Positions 17,093 to 24,854 of a stretch of DNA of 64,000 bases are shown here, piece by piece. The notes under the pieces are model-generated. The model searched no databases and was not told the DNA's origin. It saw only the letters and a list, made by a program, of their open reading frames with translations. The position numbers were made by a program, and so were the translations under genes. Source of the DNA: Paenibacillus sp. SY21-1 (GTDB taxonomy: Bacteria > Bacillota > Bacilli > Paenibacillales > Paenibacillaceae); assembly GCF_005222705.1 (NCBI RefSeq), contig NZ_STGF01000004.1, positions 186,001 through 250,000 on the forward strand, given 5' to 3'. Each line of letters starts with the position of its first letter. Position 1 is the first letter of the stretch.

Positions 17093-17977
17093 ATGATGAA
17101 AAGCGAAAATCGCTCATGGCAATGGATTGGATATATTGTATTTACTCTGCTGTCGGCAGCCTGTCTAATTCCATTTGTATTGCTTATTTCGTCTTCTTTC
17201 ACGCAGGAGGATGAGATCATTAAAAATGGATATTCCTTCTTTCCTGCCGTATTCAGTACAGAGGCTTATCAGTATTTGCTGGGCAGCGGCTCCAGCATCT
17301 TTCGTTCTTACGGAATTACGATACTGGTTACGGTAATCGGTACAACAGCGGGCTTGTTTATGACAGCGCTGCTTGCCTATCCCATCTCGCGGGGAGATTA
17401 TCCAGCTCGCAATAAAATCGCGTTTATTGTTTTTTTCACCATGCTGTTCAACGGGGGACTCGTTCCCAGCTATCTCGTCTATACGCAACTATTTCACATC
17501 AAAGATACAATATGGGCGTTAATTGTCCCCGGCTTGCTGATGAACGGCTTCAACGTTATGCTCATGCGTACTTTCTTTCGTACGTCAATTCCGATGGCGG
17601 TCATTGAATCGGCAAGCATTGACGGGGCAGGAGAATGGAGAATCTTCCATGCCATTGTGCTGCGACTGTCCGTTCCGGTGTTGGCGACAGTTGGTTTGTT
17701 TCAGACGATCTTCTACTGGAATGACTGGATGAACGGAACAATATATTTGACGGACGCGAAGCTGTACGGCATCCAGAATGTATTAAACCGGATTTTGTCC
17801 GATGCCCAGTTTCTGGCTAGCAGCAATCTGGGCTCTAATGTAAGCACTGTGGCTGCGCCGCTTGAATCAGTGAAAATGGCGATTGCTGTAATTGGTGTAA
17901 TTCCCATTCTTGTCGCCTATCCGTTTTTCCAGAAATATTTTGTCAAAGGGATTACGATTGGCGCGGTCAAAGGATAA
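17093..17977 (+). CDS. Carbohydrate ABC transporter permease, YesQ/LplC/MalG type
   Basis: Partner permease of the CUT1 importer. Six hydrophobic segments; EAA loop ESASIDGAGEWRIFHAIVLR; typical C-terminal FFQKYFVKGITIGAVKG. AGGAGG at 17082-17087 serves the ATG at 17093 or the one at 17096. 294 aa is the usual size for YesQ-like proteins. Followed by a hairpin that may reduce readthrough into the sensor kinase gene. Confidence 0.93.
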   Translation: MMKSENRSWQWIGYIVFTLLSAACLIPFVLLISSSFTQEDEIIKNGYSFFPAVFSTEAYQYLLGSGSSIFRSYGITILVTVIGTTAGLFMTALLAYPISRGDYPARNKIAFIVFFTMLFNGGLVPSYLVYTQLFHIKDTIWALIVPGLLMNGFNVMLMRTFFRTSIPMAVIESASIDGAGEWRIFHAIVLRLSVPVLATVGLFQTIFYWNDWMNGTIYLTDAKLYGIQNVLNRILSDAQFLASSNLGSNVSTVAAPLESVKMAIAVIGVIPILVAYPFFQKYFVKGITIGAVKG

Positions 17978-18005
17978 ACATCCTGCCTGTCCCAGAATAA
18001 ATGAA

Positions 18006-18058
18006 TCAAGAAACGGGCTGTTGCCGTCACACGTTGACGGTATCGGACGTTTCTTCTT
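18006..18058 (+). terminator. Hairpin terminator/attenuator between permease and sensor kinase genes
   Basis: Nested stem: AAGAAACG (18008-18015) with CGTTTCTT (18048-18055) and inner GCCGTCA / TGACGGT. The T-rich tail TTTCTTCTTG is interrupted, so partial termination is likely. Confidence 0.6.
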
Positions 18059-18117
18059 GCTTTCCAGAGTTTTGGCCTATAATAAGCGTAACGGGTTGTG
18101 GGAAGGATGTGTTGCCG

Positions 18118-19863
18118 ATGTTACGGCAGTTTCGCAATGTTACAGTTAAATCCTTGAAGGTCAAGCTTATTTTCGGCGTGCTGGTGCTGACAGTCCCGCT
18201 TATCGCTGCTCTTATTTATAACAATATGTATGCAATCAAGGTAGTAAGAAATCAGGTTGCGGACTCCTACAAAAATATGCTGTCGCTCTATATGAACCAA
18301 ATTGATAGCGGACTTGGCGATGTGGATCAATATATCAGCGGCATGGTTGGGTTCAATATGCTGCTGTTCGACCTTGAGAGTGCAGATACGGAGGAAGACT
18401 ATTATCGCGCCAAAATTATGCTCTACAATCAGCTTAAGCAAGATCTTACCCTATTTAAAACAATTAACACTTTTTTTGTATATGCTCCTGAACGCGAGGA
18501 TTTTATGGAGGTTCAGCATGTTGTGGATGAGTACGAGGAAAGTGAGCGGATTCATCGCTATTTGAAGGAGTCCGCCTTGTCGCTCCCGGATAACGGCGGC
18601 TTCGAAATGCGAAGCTGGAAAGCCCATCTTATTGGCGATGACTATTACGTCATTCACATGGTGAAGTCAGGCTCCGTCTATTTCGGGGCTTGGGAGAAGG
18701 CGGATCGGCTAAAGGTTTCGCTGAGTCTGATTCATTTAGGCGAGCGCGGCGGCTCGTTGTTTGCCTCCGATGCAGGCGAAGCGATGACGAACCATGAGCT
18801 GATTGCAGAAGGGGACATTCATCTTGATCTCGAGAAAACAGGGTATACGCTCTCGGGACAGCACGAGCAGTTTTTGATTGTTGGAGAGCCGTCTGCACGA
18901 GGAGATTTCAGCCTTGTCGCAGTTATCCCGGATGAGCAAATTTTAGAGAACCTGCCTTACTTTCAACAGCTTGTGTCGCTTATCCCGCTTGCAGCAGTCA
19001 TCATTATTCCACTGGGCCTCTATTTTCTGCGACAAATCGTCCTGCTTCCGATTAACCGTTTGGTTATGGCTATGAAACGAATCAGAGAGGGGAATTTGGG
19101 CGTGCGTATTGAAACGAGTCCCTCCTCAGAGGAATTTGTAATGGTAAATCAGACATTCAATACGATGATGGAGCAAATACAGGAGCTGCGCATTCATATT
19201 TACGAGGAGCAGCTAGGCAAGCAGCGCGAGGAGCTGCAGCGGCTGCAACTGCAGATTAACCCTCATTTTTTTCTAAATGCTTTAAATATTATTTATCATT
19301 TGGCGAAGGTCAAGGACTACGAATTGATTAAAGAGATGTCGCAGTCGCTTATTCGTTATTTCCGGTTTATGTTTAGAAGCGATATGGCGTTCGTACGGCT
19401 GGAGGATGAGGTCGAGCATACCCGCAATTATTTGCGGATTCAGGAGCTGCGTTTCCCCGGCAAGCTGAGTTGTACAATCGCTGTGCCCGATTATGTGCTT
19501 CATGAGCACGTGCCGCCATTAATCATTCAGACGTTTGCGGAGAATACGATCAAGCATGCGGTTACGCTAGACGAAGCGATTGTATTGAAAATAGAGGCTG
19601 ATATTGTGGAAGATAATGAGAAGCCGTGTTTGAAGATCAGCATTTCGGATACGGGTGTCGGTTTCTCGGCTGAGGTGCTGGAGCAGCTTGGCAGCGAAAG
19701 CCGGCTGATCAATGATCAAGGTGAGCAAATCGGCGTCTGGAACGTATATCGTCGATTGCGGCTGCTTTACGCCGGTCAGGCGAAGCTAAGCTTTCATAAT
19801 GCGGGGCAGGGAGGCGCTGTCGTCACGATTGTGCTGCCGCTTCAGCAGGAAACCGAAGACTGA
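18118..19863 (+). CDS. YesM-type sensor histidine kinase
   Basis: Membrane sensor kinase that would phosphorylate the YesN-like regulator encoded next. Order: first transmembrane segment about residues 15-37, extracellular sensor to about 280, second segment (LVSLIPLAAVIIIPLGLYFL), HAMP (INRLVMAMKRIREGNLGV), then the His_kinase domain with LQINPHFFLNALNIIYH (His383) and an ATPase domain (FAENTIKHAV, DTGVGFSAE). The frame is open back to 18001, but that part crosses a hairpin and has no sense. The ATG at 18118 follows GGAAGG by 11 bases. 581 aa is standard. The regulator starts 12 bases downstream. Confidence 0.92.
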   Translation: MLRQFRNVTVKSLKVKLIFGVLVLTVPLIAALIYNNMYAIKVVRNQVADSYKNMLSLYMNQIDSGLGDVDQYISGMVGFNMLLFDLESADTEEDYYRAKIMLYNQLKQDLTLFKTINTFFVYAPEREDFMEVQHVVDEYEESERIHRYLKESALSLPDNGGFEMRSWKAHLIGDDYYVIHMVKSGSVYFGAWEKADRLKVSLSLIHLGERGGSLFASDAGEAMTNHELIAEGDIHLDLEKTGYTLSGQHEQFLIVGEPSARGDFSLVAVIPDEQILENLPYFQQLVSLIPLAAVIIIPLGLYFLRQIVLLPINRLVMAMKRIREGNLGVRIETSPSSEEFVMVNQTFNTMMEQIQELRIHIYEEQLGKQREELQRLQLQINPHFFLNALNIIYHLAKVKDYELIKEMSQSLIRYFRFMFRSDMAFVRLEDEVEHTRNYLRIQELRFPGKLSCTIAVPDYVLHEHVPPLIIQTFAENTIKHAVTLDEAIVLKIEADIVEDNEKPCLKISISDTGVGFSAEVLEQLGSESRLINDQGEQIGVWNVYRRLRLLYAGQAKLSFHNAGQGGAVVTIVLPLQQETED

Positions 19864-19875
19864 GGAGTGACAGCT

Positions 19876-21474
19876 ATGTATAGCTTATTGATCGTTGATG
19901 ATGAAATCCATGTAGTGAAAGGGCTGCAGGCTGATCTTCGCCTGGACAAGCTTGAAATTTCGCATGTATATACTGCATACAACATGAGGCAGGCCAAGGA
20001 AGTGTATGAGGCGCATACCGTCGATATTATGCTGTGCGATATTGAAATGCCGCAAGGCTCAGGTCTTGAGCTACTGGAGTGGGTTAACGCTAACAGTCCA
20101 AAGACAGAAACGATTTTTCTTACCAGCCACGCGGATTTTAAATATGCGAAGCAGGCGATTCAGTTGGGAAGCCTGGATTATTTGCTTAAGCCGGTTCCGG
20201 ATGAGGAATTGGAGAAGGTAATATTGAAAGCTAAGGATAAGCTCGGTAAGGTGAACGCGAGCAACCGGATTATGCAGCTATGGTCTCATCATCATCCGGT
20301 ATTCATTGAACGCTTCTGGCTTGATATTCTTCAGCAGACCATACCCGCTCGGGCAGATGCGATTGCAGCCGCGCTGGATGAGCGGAATTTGCCGATGAGC
20401 GATACGATGCAATTGCTTCCCGTGCTGATCAGCGTGCATAGATGGCGTAAGGAGATGTCTGTCCGCGATCGCAAAATTATGGAGTATGCGCTCAGAAACA
20501 GCGCAGAAGAAATGATAGCTGGTACAACGATAAAGGGGTCCGTGCTTACGATTAAGGAGGATATGCTGCTCATAATCTTACCCTATGAGCAGGAGGAGGC
20601 TGAGCGTGAGGATACGCTGCAAAGTCGTTGTGAGGCTTACATTCACAGCTGCATGGACTTTTTTTATTGCGACTTATCTTGTTATATTGGCAATTTGACG
20701 CTGATTCAGGATATGGCGCAGGCGTACTTGCAGTTGCGCGGCTTTGAGCGCAATAATGTTGCGTACGAGAATCAGGTATTTACGCTTACAGGTGCTGTTG
20801 CGCATGCAGGACCCTCTGCGGCGTTGCCTGACATGGCATCATGGCCGCTGCTGCTGCGCAAGGGCATGGCGGGCAGTATTGAGCAGGAAGCAGCGGAGTA
20901 TTTGCATGGACGGATTGCGGCGGGAGAGCTGGATGCGCAACTGCTGCAGCAATTCCAGCAAAGCTTTCTGCAGACGGTGTATTTCGTGCTTCACTCAGAG
21001 GGCAAGCAAGCGCACCAGTTGTTCTGCGATTCAACCTCGATGGAGTTGTCGCGCTGCGCCGCACACTCGGTGAAGGATATGCTGATATGGCTCAGACATT
21101 TGCTGGCCAAACTGAATAATAGAAGTGAAGCATGCAGAGCTTCTCATCAGGTAGTTGATACAGTGAAGCAATATATCTCCTCCCACCTGGATCAGCCGGA
21201 TTTATCGAGAGAGGAGATTGCCGCTCACGCCTTCCTGAATCCCGATTACCTGGCTCGCCTATTCAAGAAAGATACGGGTATGTCAATCATGGAATATTTG
21301 TTTCAGGAGCGGATGAAGCTGGCTGCCCAGCTGTTAGGTGAAACGGAGCAACCGGTTGGCTCCATTGCCATGTCGATTGGCTATTCGCATTTCTCCCACT
21401 TCTCCAAAATGTTTAAGAAGCATACTGGCATTAACCCGAATGAGTACAGACAACTGAAACGGGATTCTGTATGA
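19876..21474 (+). CDS. YesN-type response regulator (REC plus AraC helix-turn-helix)
   Basis: Receiver domain with phosphoacceptor Asp55 in LCDIEMP and Lys in LLKPVPDEEL, a long ~270-residue linker, and a C-terminal AraC/XylS DNA-binding domain (LSREEIAAHAFLNPDYLARL, VGSIAMSIGYSHFSHFSKMF). GAGGAG lies 8 bases before the ATG at 19876. AraC-type domains usually bind two direct repeats about two helical turns apart. Exactly such repeats lie before the permease operon, the binding-protein gene and the hydrolase gene, so this protein is the natural candidate for binding them. 532 aa. Confidence 0.92.
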   Translation: MYSLLIVDDEIHVVKGLQADLRLDKLEISHVYTAYNMRQAKEVYEAHTVDIMLCDIEMPQGSGLELLEWVNANSPKTETIFLTSHADFKYAKQAIQLGSLDYLLKPVPDEELEKVILKAKDKLGKVNASNRIMQLWSHHHPVFIERFWLDILQQTIPARADAIAAALDERNLPMSDTMQLLPVLISVHRWRKEMSVRDRKIMEYALRNSAEEMIAGTTIKGSVLTIKEDMLLIILPYEQEEAEREDTLQSRCEAYIHSCMDFFYCDLSCYIGNLTLIQDMAQAYLQLRGFERNNVAYENQVFTLTGAVAHAGPSAALPDMASWPLLLRKGMAGSIEQEAAEYLHGRIAAGELDAQLLQQFQQSFLQTVYFVLHSEGKQAHQLFCDSTSMELSRCAAHSVKDMLIWLRHLLAKLNNRSEACRASHQVVDTVKQYISSHLDQPDLSREEIAAHAFLNPDYLARLFKKDTGMSIMEYLFQERMKLAAQLLGETEQPVGSIAMSIGYSHFSHFSKMFKKHTGINPNEYRQLKRDSV

Positions 21475-21491
21475 TGCGACTGTGTGATCAG

Positions 21492-21556
21492 GTCGGAATA
21501 ACGATAATGAATTAGTCGAAAAACTGATAGAGGAGGCTAGCTGCAACCGCTATCAT
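21492..21556 (+). promoter_or_regulatory. Predicted YesN-type activator site and promoter B (binding-protein gene)
   Basis: Direct repeats start at 21492 (GTCGGAATAACGATA) and 21515 (GTCGAAAAACTGATAGAG), 23 bases apart. GATAGAG at 21526-21532 is followed by 18 bases and TATCAT (21551-21556). Same architecture as at 16019 and 24743. Confidence 0.75.
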
Positions 21557-21597
21557 TATAGGAGTATTCCATTATAAATATAAGGTGGTCTTAAGAC

Positions 21598-23151
21598 ATG
21601 AGAACAACAAAACGATGGTTGACAACAGCACTTTCGGCCTTGCTGACGCTTACACTGTTCCTCTCGGCATGCTCCTCCGGCAGTAACGCTCCTTCGAATG
21701 AAAATGGAGGAAACGCCAGTACAGAACCGACTAACGCTGCGGGAAGCGGGACATCGGAAGCCTATGAAATTACTATGGCGATTCCGACATTCCAGACCGA
21801 GCCCAAGGATATGGCACTCATTCAGGACGCAATCAGCAAAATAACGAAGGAGAAAATAAATGCAACGGTTAAAATTATGCCGATCGCTTTTGGCAACTGG
21901 CAGCAGCAGATGAACCTGATGCTTAGCTCGGGCGAGAATCTGGATTTGCTTGTGACGTTCGGAGCACAAGGGTATGCGACGCAGGCGGTAACAGGCAAGC
22001 TTGCTGAGCTTGACGATTTAATCGAAGGCGAGAGCGCTGCCGGTATTCGGGAAGCGCTGGAGCCGGCATTTCTAAATGCGCCAAGGATTGACGGCAAGCT
22101 TTACGGTGTTCCTACTGTACGAGATTTGGCATCCAACTTCGGCTATGTGATGCGTAAGGATTTGGTAGACAAATATAATATCAACATTAATGAGATCAAA
22201 ACGTTGGATGATGTAGAGAAGGTTCTGAAAACGATTAAGGACAATGAGCCTGGTCTTACACCGCTTGCTCCAGGCGGGGCTGGAAATAACGGTTTGCTCA
22301 CCGGTTATAACGCTTACGATCTGCTTGGCGATTCTATCGGGGTTATGATGGACTTCAACACGCTAAAGGTGGAGAACTTGTTTGAGACACCGCTTTATGC
22401 GGATTTACTTGGGAAATTCAGGAATTGGTACAAGCAAGGCTATGTATTGAGAGATGCAGCGACCAACACGGTTGGGGCAAACCAACTAGTCAAGGCAAAC
22501 AAGGCGTTCAGCTATCTGGGCAACATGAAGCCAGGATTTGCCGCTCAGGAGTCGCGCGCTGCGGGAACGGAAATGGTTACAGTAGAGTTGCTTCCCGCAA
22601 CCTCGTCTACTTCAAATGTAACGGGCATTATGTGGTCGATTGCACAAAATTCCAAAAACAAAGAACGCGCCATGATGTTTCTGAACATGCTTTATTCCGA
22701 TGAAGAAGTAGTTAATCTTATCGACTGGGGTATTGAAGGCAAGCATTATGAGAAGGTTTCGGACACTATGATTGATTTCGCTGCTGGGGTGGATGCAACT
22801 AATAGCGGCTATATGCCTAACTGGGACTGGATGACAGGCAACCAATTCAAATCGCATATATTCAAAGGCAACGATGAGAACATTTGGACGCAAATGGCGA
22901 GCTTCAACAATGAATCGCAAAAGTCGAAGGCGCTTGGCTTTAACTTTAACGTAGATGCGGTCAAAACAGAATACACGGCTGTAACGAATGTATTAAACCA
23001 GTTCAGGGTGGGGCTGGAGACAGGTACGCTTGATCCGGAGAAGGTATTGCCTGAATTCAATTCCAAGCTGAAAGCGGCAGGCATTGACAAAATCATTGCC
23101 GAGAAGCAGAAGCAGTTGGATGCATGGGCAGCGGCAAACGGAATCAAATGA
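21598..23151 (+). CDS. Extracellular solute-binding lipoprotein, family 1 (oligosaccharide)
   Basis: Binding protein of the CUT1 importer encoded upstream. Signal peptide with lipobox LSAC (Cys25), then a Ser/Asn/Gly-rich linker. The LplA-like family features are ITKEKINATVKIMPIAFGNW and SGENLDLLVTFG. It has its own promoter (site B), so it can be made in excess over the permeases, as is common for lipoprotein receptors. TAAGGTGGTC precedes the ATG. 517 aa, typical of LplA/YtcQ-like receptors for large oligosaccharides. Confidence 0.92.
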   Translation: MRTTKRWLTTALSALLTLTLFLSACSSGSNAPSNENGGNASTEPTNAAGSGTSEAYEITMAIPTFQTEPKDMALIQDAISKITKEKINATVKIMPIAFGNWQQQMNLMLSSGENLDLLVTFGAQGYATQAVTGKLAELDDLIEGESAAGIREALEPAFLNAPRIDGKLYGVPTVRDLASNFGYVMRKDLVDKYNININEIKTLDDVEKVLKTIKDNEPGLTPLAPGGAGNNGLLTGYNAYDLLGDSIGVMMDFNTLKVENLFETPLYADLLGKFRNWYKQGYVLRDAATNTVGANQLVKANKAFSYLGNMKPGFAAQESRAAGTEMVTVELLPATSSTSNVTGIMWSIAQNSKNKERAMMFLNMLYSDEEVVNLIDWGIEGKHYEKVSDTMIDFAAGVDATNSGYMPNWDWMTGNQFKSHIFKGNDENIWTQMASFNNESQKSKALGFNFNVDAVKTEYTAVTNVLNQFRVGLETGTLDPEKVLPEFNSKLKAAGIDKIIAEKQKQLDAWAAANGIK

Positions 23152-23191
23152 ATTAGCAGCGACTTGAAAACATCGACGGAGGCGGTATCTA

Positions 23192-24727
23192 ATGAGTTTG
23201 GAGGTGAATCCCCTTTTTGCTGATAACATGGTCCTGCAACGCGGCAAGGCGATTAAAGTATGGGGCAGCGCGCCTAGCGATGACACTATAACGATTGCTA
23301 TCGGCGAGCAGAAAGCCAGCGCAAGGTCCATTAATGGCTTGTGGACAGCCAGCTTGCCGCCGATGGAAGCCGCTAATGCCACGGAGATGAAAATTTCATC
23401 TAAAGCCTCAGGGGAAATGATTGTTATTCGCAATGTAGCGATTGGGGAAGTTTGGATTGCAGGGGGACAATCCAATATGGAATTCCTTTTGAAATTTGAT
23501 GCCGAGGCAGAGCAAGCAATTGCTGCAGCTAATAACCCTCATATCCGTTTTTATGATACGCCGAAAACGAGTTATCGTGGTCAGGAGCTTGAAGAAGATT
23601 TTAGCGCATATGGATTTTGGCGTGTTTGCGATGCTGAGAATGCTGTTAATTATTCGGCTGTCGGCTATTATTTCGCACAGCAGCTATATCTTGAGCTTCA
23701 GGTTCCGATTGGCATTGTCGGCTGTAATTGGGGAGGAACCACTGCGTCTACCTGGCTCGATGAAACGTTTTTAAGTAGAGATGAAGACTTGCAGAGCTAC
23801 TTAAATGAATATGAGAATGTAGTCAGCAAGCTGGATATTCAGGAATATGAAAGGAAATTCAAGCTCGGACGACAAGCCAGTCGTGAGCCGGAAGCTGTGA
23901 AATTTATGGATCAGCTATTGGCAGGCGATGTGACGCATGAACAATTCGTAGAACGCATGAAGCAGGTTGATCTCTCGCTATATTTGTTGATTGGCCCTAA
24001 ATACATGAACCGGCCCGGCGGGCTGTATCATGGCATGGTAAGCAGAATTATCGGTTTTGCCGCTCGGGGCGTCATTTGGTATCAAGGCGAGTCGGATGAC
24101 ATCAAAGCACACATGTATGAAAAATTATTTACTGCCGTCATTCAATGTTGGAGAGAGGCTTGGCAGGAGGAATTGCCGTTTCTGTTCGTGCAGTTGGCCC
24201 CTTTTGGCTCGTGGCCAGGCGCTTCCGGTCAGTCGTTTCCGATATTGCGCGAGCAACAGGAGAATGTGTCCAAAAACGTGTCTCAGGCCTATATGGCAAG
24301 CATTATGGATGCGGTACTAGAGCGTGATATTCATCCAAAGTATAAACGTCCGGTAGGGGAAAGACTGGCGTTATTGGCCAGAGGAAAGGTTTATGGACAG
24401 CAAGTGATATGCGAGTCGCCTGAGGTGAAGAACGCTATTCTTGAAGGAGATCAGCTAAGGCTTACCTTTAAGCATACCGGCGATGGGATGATAGTAAAGG
24501 GGGATGCTGTCGCAGGCATTCAACTGTTTGCTGGGGATGAGAAGCTGGCTGATTTTAAGGTCTTCGTACAGGGCGATGCGATGGATATTCAATGCCAGGG
24601 TTTGAAAGACAAGGACAGCATTGAGGTCAGGTTCGCTTGGACCGCTTTCGTACAGGTAAATGTGTACAGTAGCGTTGGACTGCCTCTAAAGCCGTTTAAG
24701 CTTACATTGCTTCGTACAAGCAGTTAA
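23192..24727 (+). CDS. Sialate O-acetylesterase-like SGNH esterase
   Basis: SGNH hydrolase of the SASA domain family; in polysaccharide loci these remove acetyl groups from pectin or xylan side chains rather than from sialic acid. The nucleophile is Ser94 in AGGQSNMEF, and GVIWYQGESD is the second family block. The N-terminal part (FADNMVLQRGKAIKVWGSA) is the typical beta-sandwich with blocks of this family. GGAGG precedes the ATG by about 9 bases. 511 aa, no signal peptide, so cytoplasmic. It follows the binding-protein gene by 40 bases and is probably cotranscribed from promoter B. Confidence 0.9.
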   Translation: MSLEVNPLFADNMVLQRGKAIKVWGSAPSDDTITIAIGEQKASARSINGLWTASLPPMEAANATEMKISSKASGEMIVIRNVAIGEVWIAGGQSNMEFLLKFDAEAEQAIAAANNPHIRFYDTPKTSYRGQELEEDFSAYGFWRVCDAENAVNYSAVGYYFAQQLYLELQVPIGIVGCNWGGTTASTWLDETFLSRDEDLQSYLNEYENVVSKLDIQEYERKFKLGRQASREPEAVKFMDQLLAGDVTHEQFVERMKQVDLSLYLLIGPKYMNRPGGLYHGMVSRIIGFAARGVIWYQGESDDIKAHMYEKLFTAVIQCWREAWQEELPFLFVQLAPFGSWPGASGQSFPILREQQENVSKNVSQAYMASIMDAVLERDIHPKYKRPVGERLALLARGKVYGQQVICESPEVKNAILEGDQLRLTFKHTGDGMIVKGDAVAGIQLFAGDEKLADFKVFVQGDAMDIQCQGLKDKDSIEVRFAWTAFVQVNVYSSVGLPLKPFKLTLLRTSS

Positions 24728-24742
24728 TACGAAAGGAATAAA

Positions 24743-24806
24743 GTCGGAATAATGGTAGCAAGATGTCGGATGAAGGATAGAGCCGCCTGCTTCGGAGAGC
24801 TATGAT
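24743..24806 (+). promoter_or_regulatory. Predicted YesN-type activator site and promoter C (GH106-like gene)
   Basis: Direct repeats start at 24743 (GTCGGAATAATGGTA) and 24765 (GTCGGATGAAGGATAGAG), here 22 bases apart. GATAGAG at 24776-24782 is followed by 18 bases and TATGAT (24801-24806). The layout matches sites A and B although the sequence between the boxes has diverged. Confidence 0.7.
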
Positions 24807-24854
24807 TAGACTAGGAAATGATAGAGGATGAAGCTGTTCGAAAGGATGTGCGAA

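Noticed and set aside
18001-18117. N-terminal extension of the sensor kinase frame back to 18001
   Set aside because: It crosses a hairpin, lacks a ribosome site and has no sense compared with YesM-type kinases; start set at 18118.
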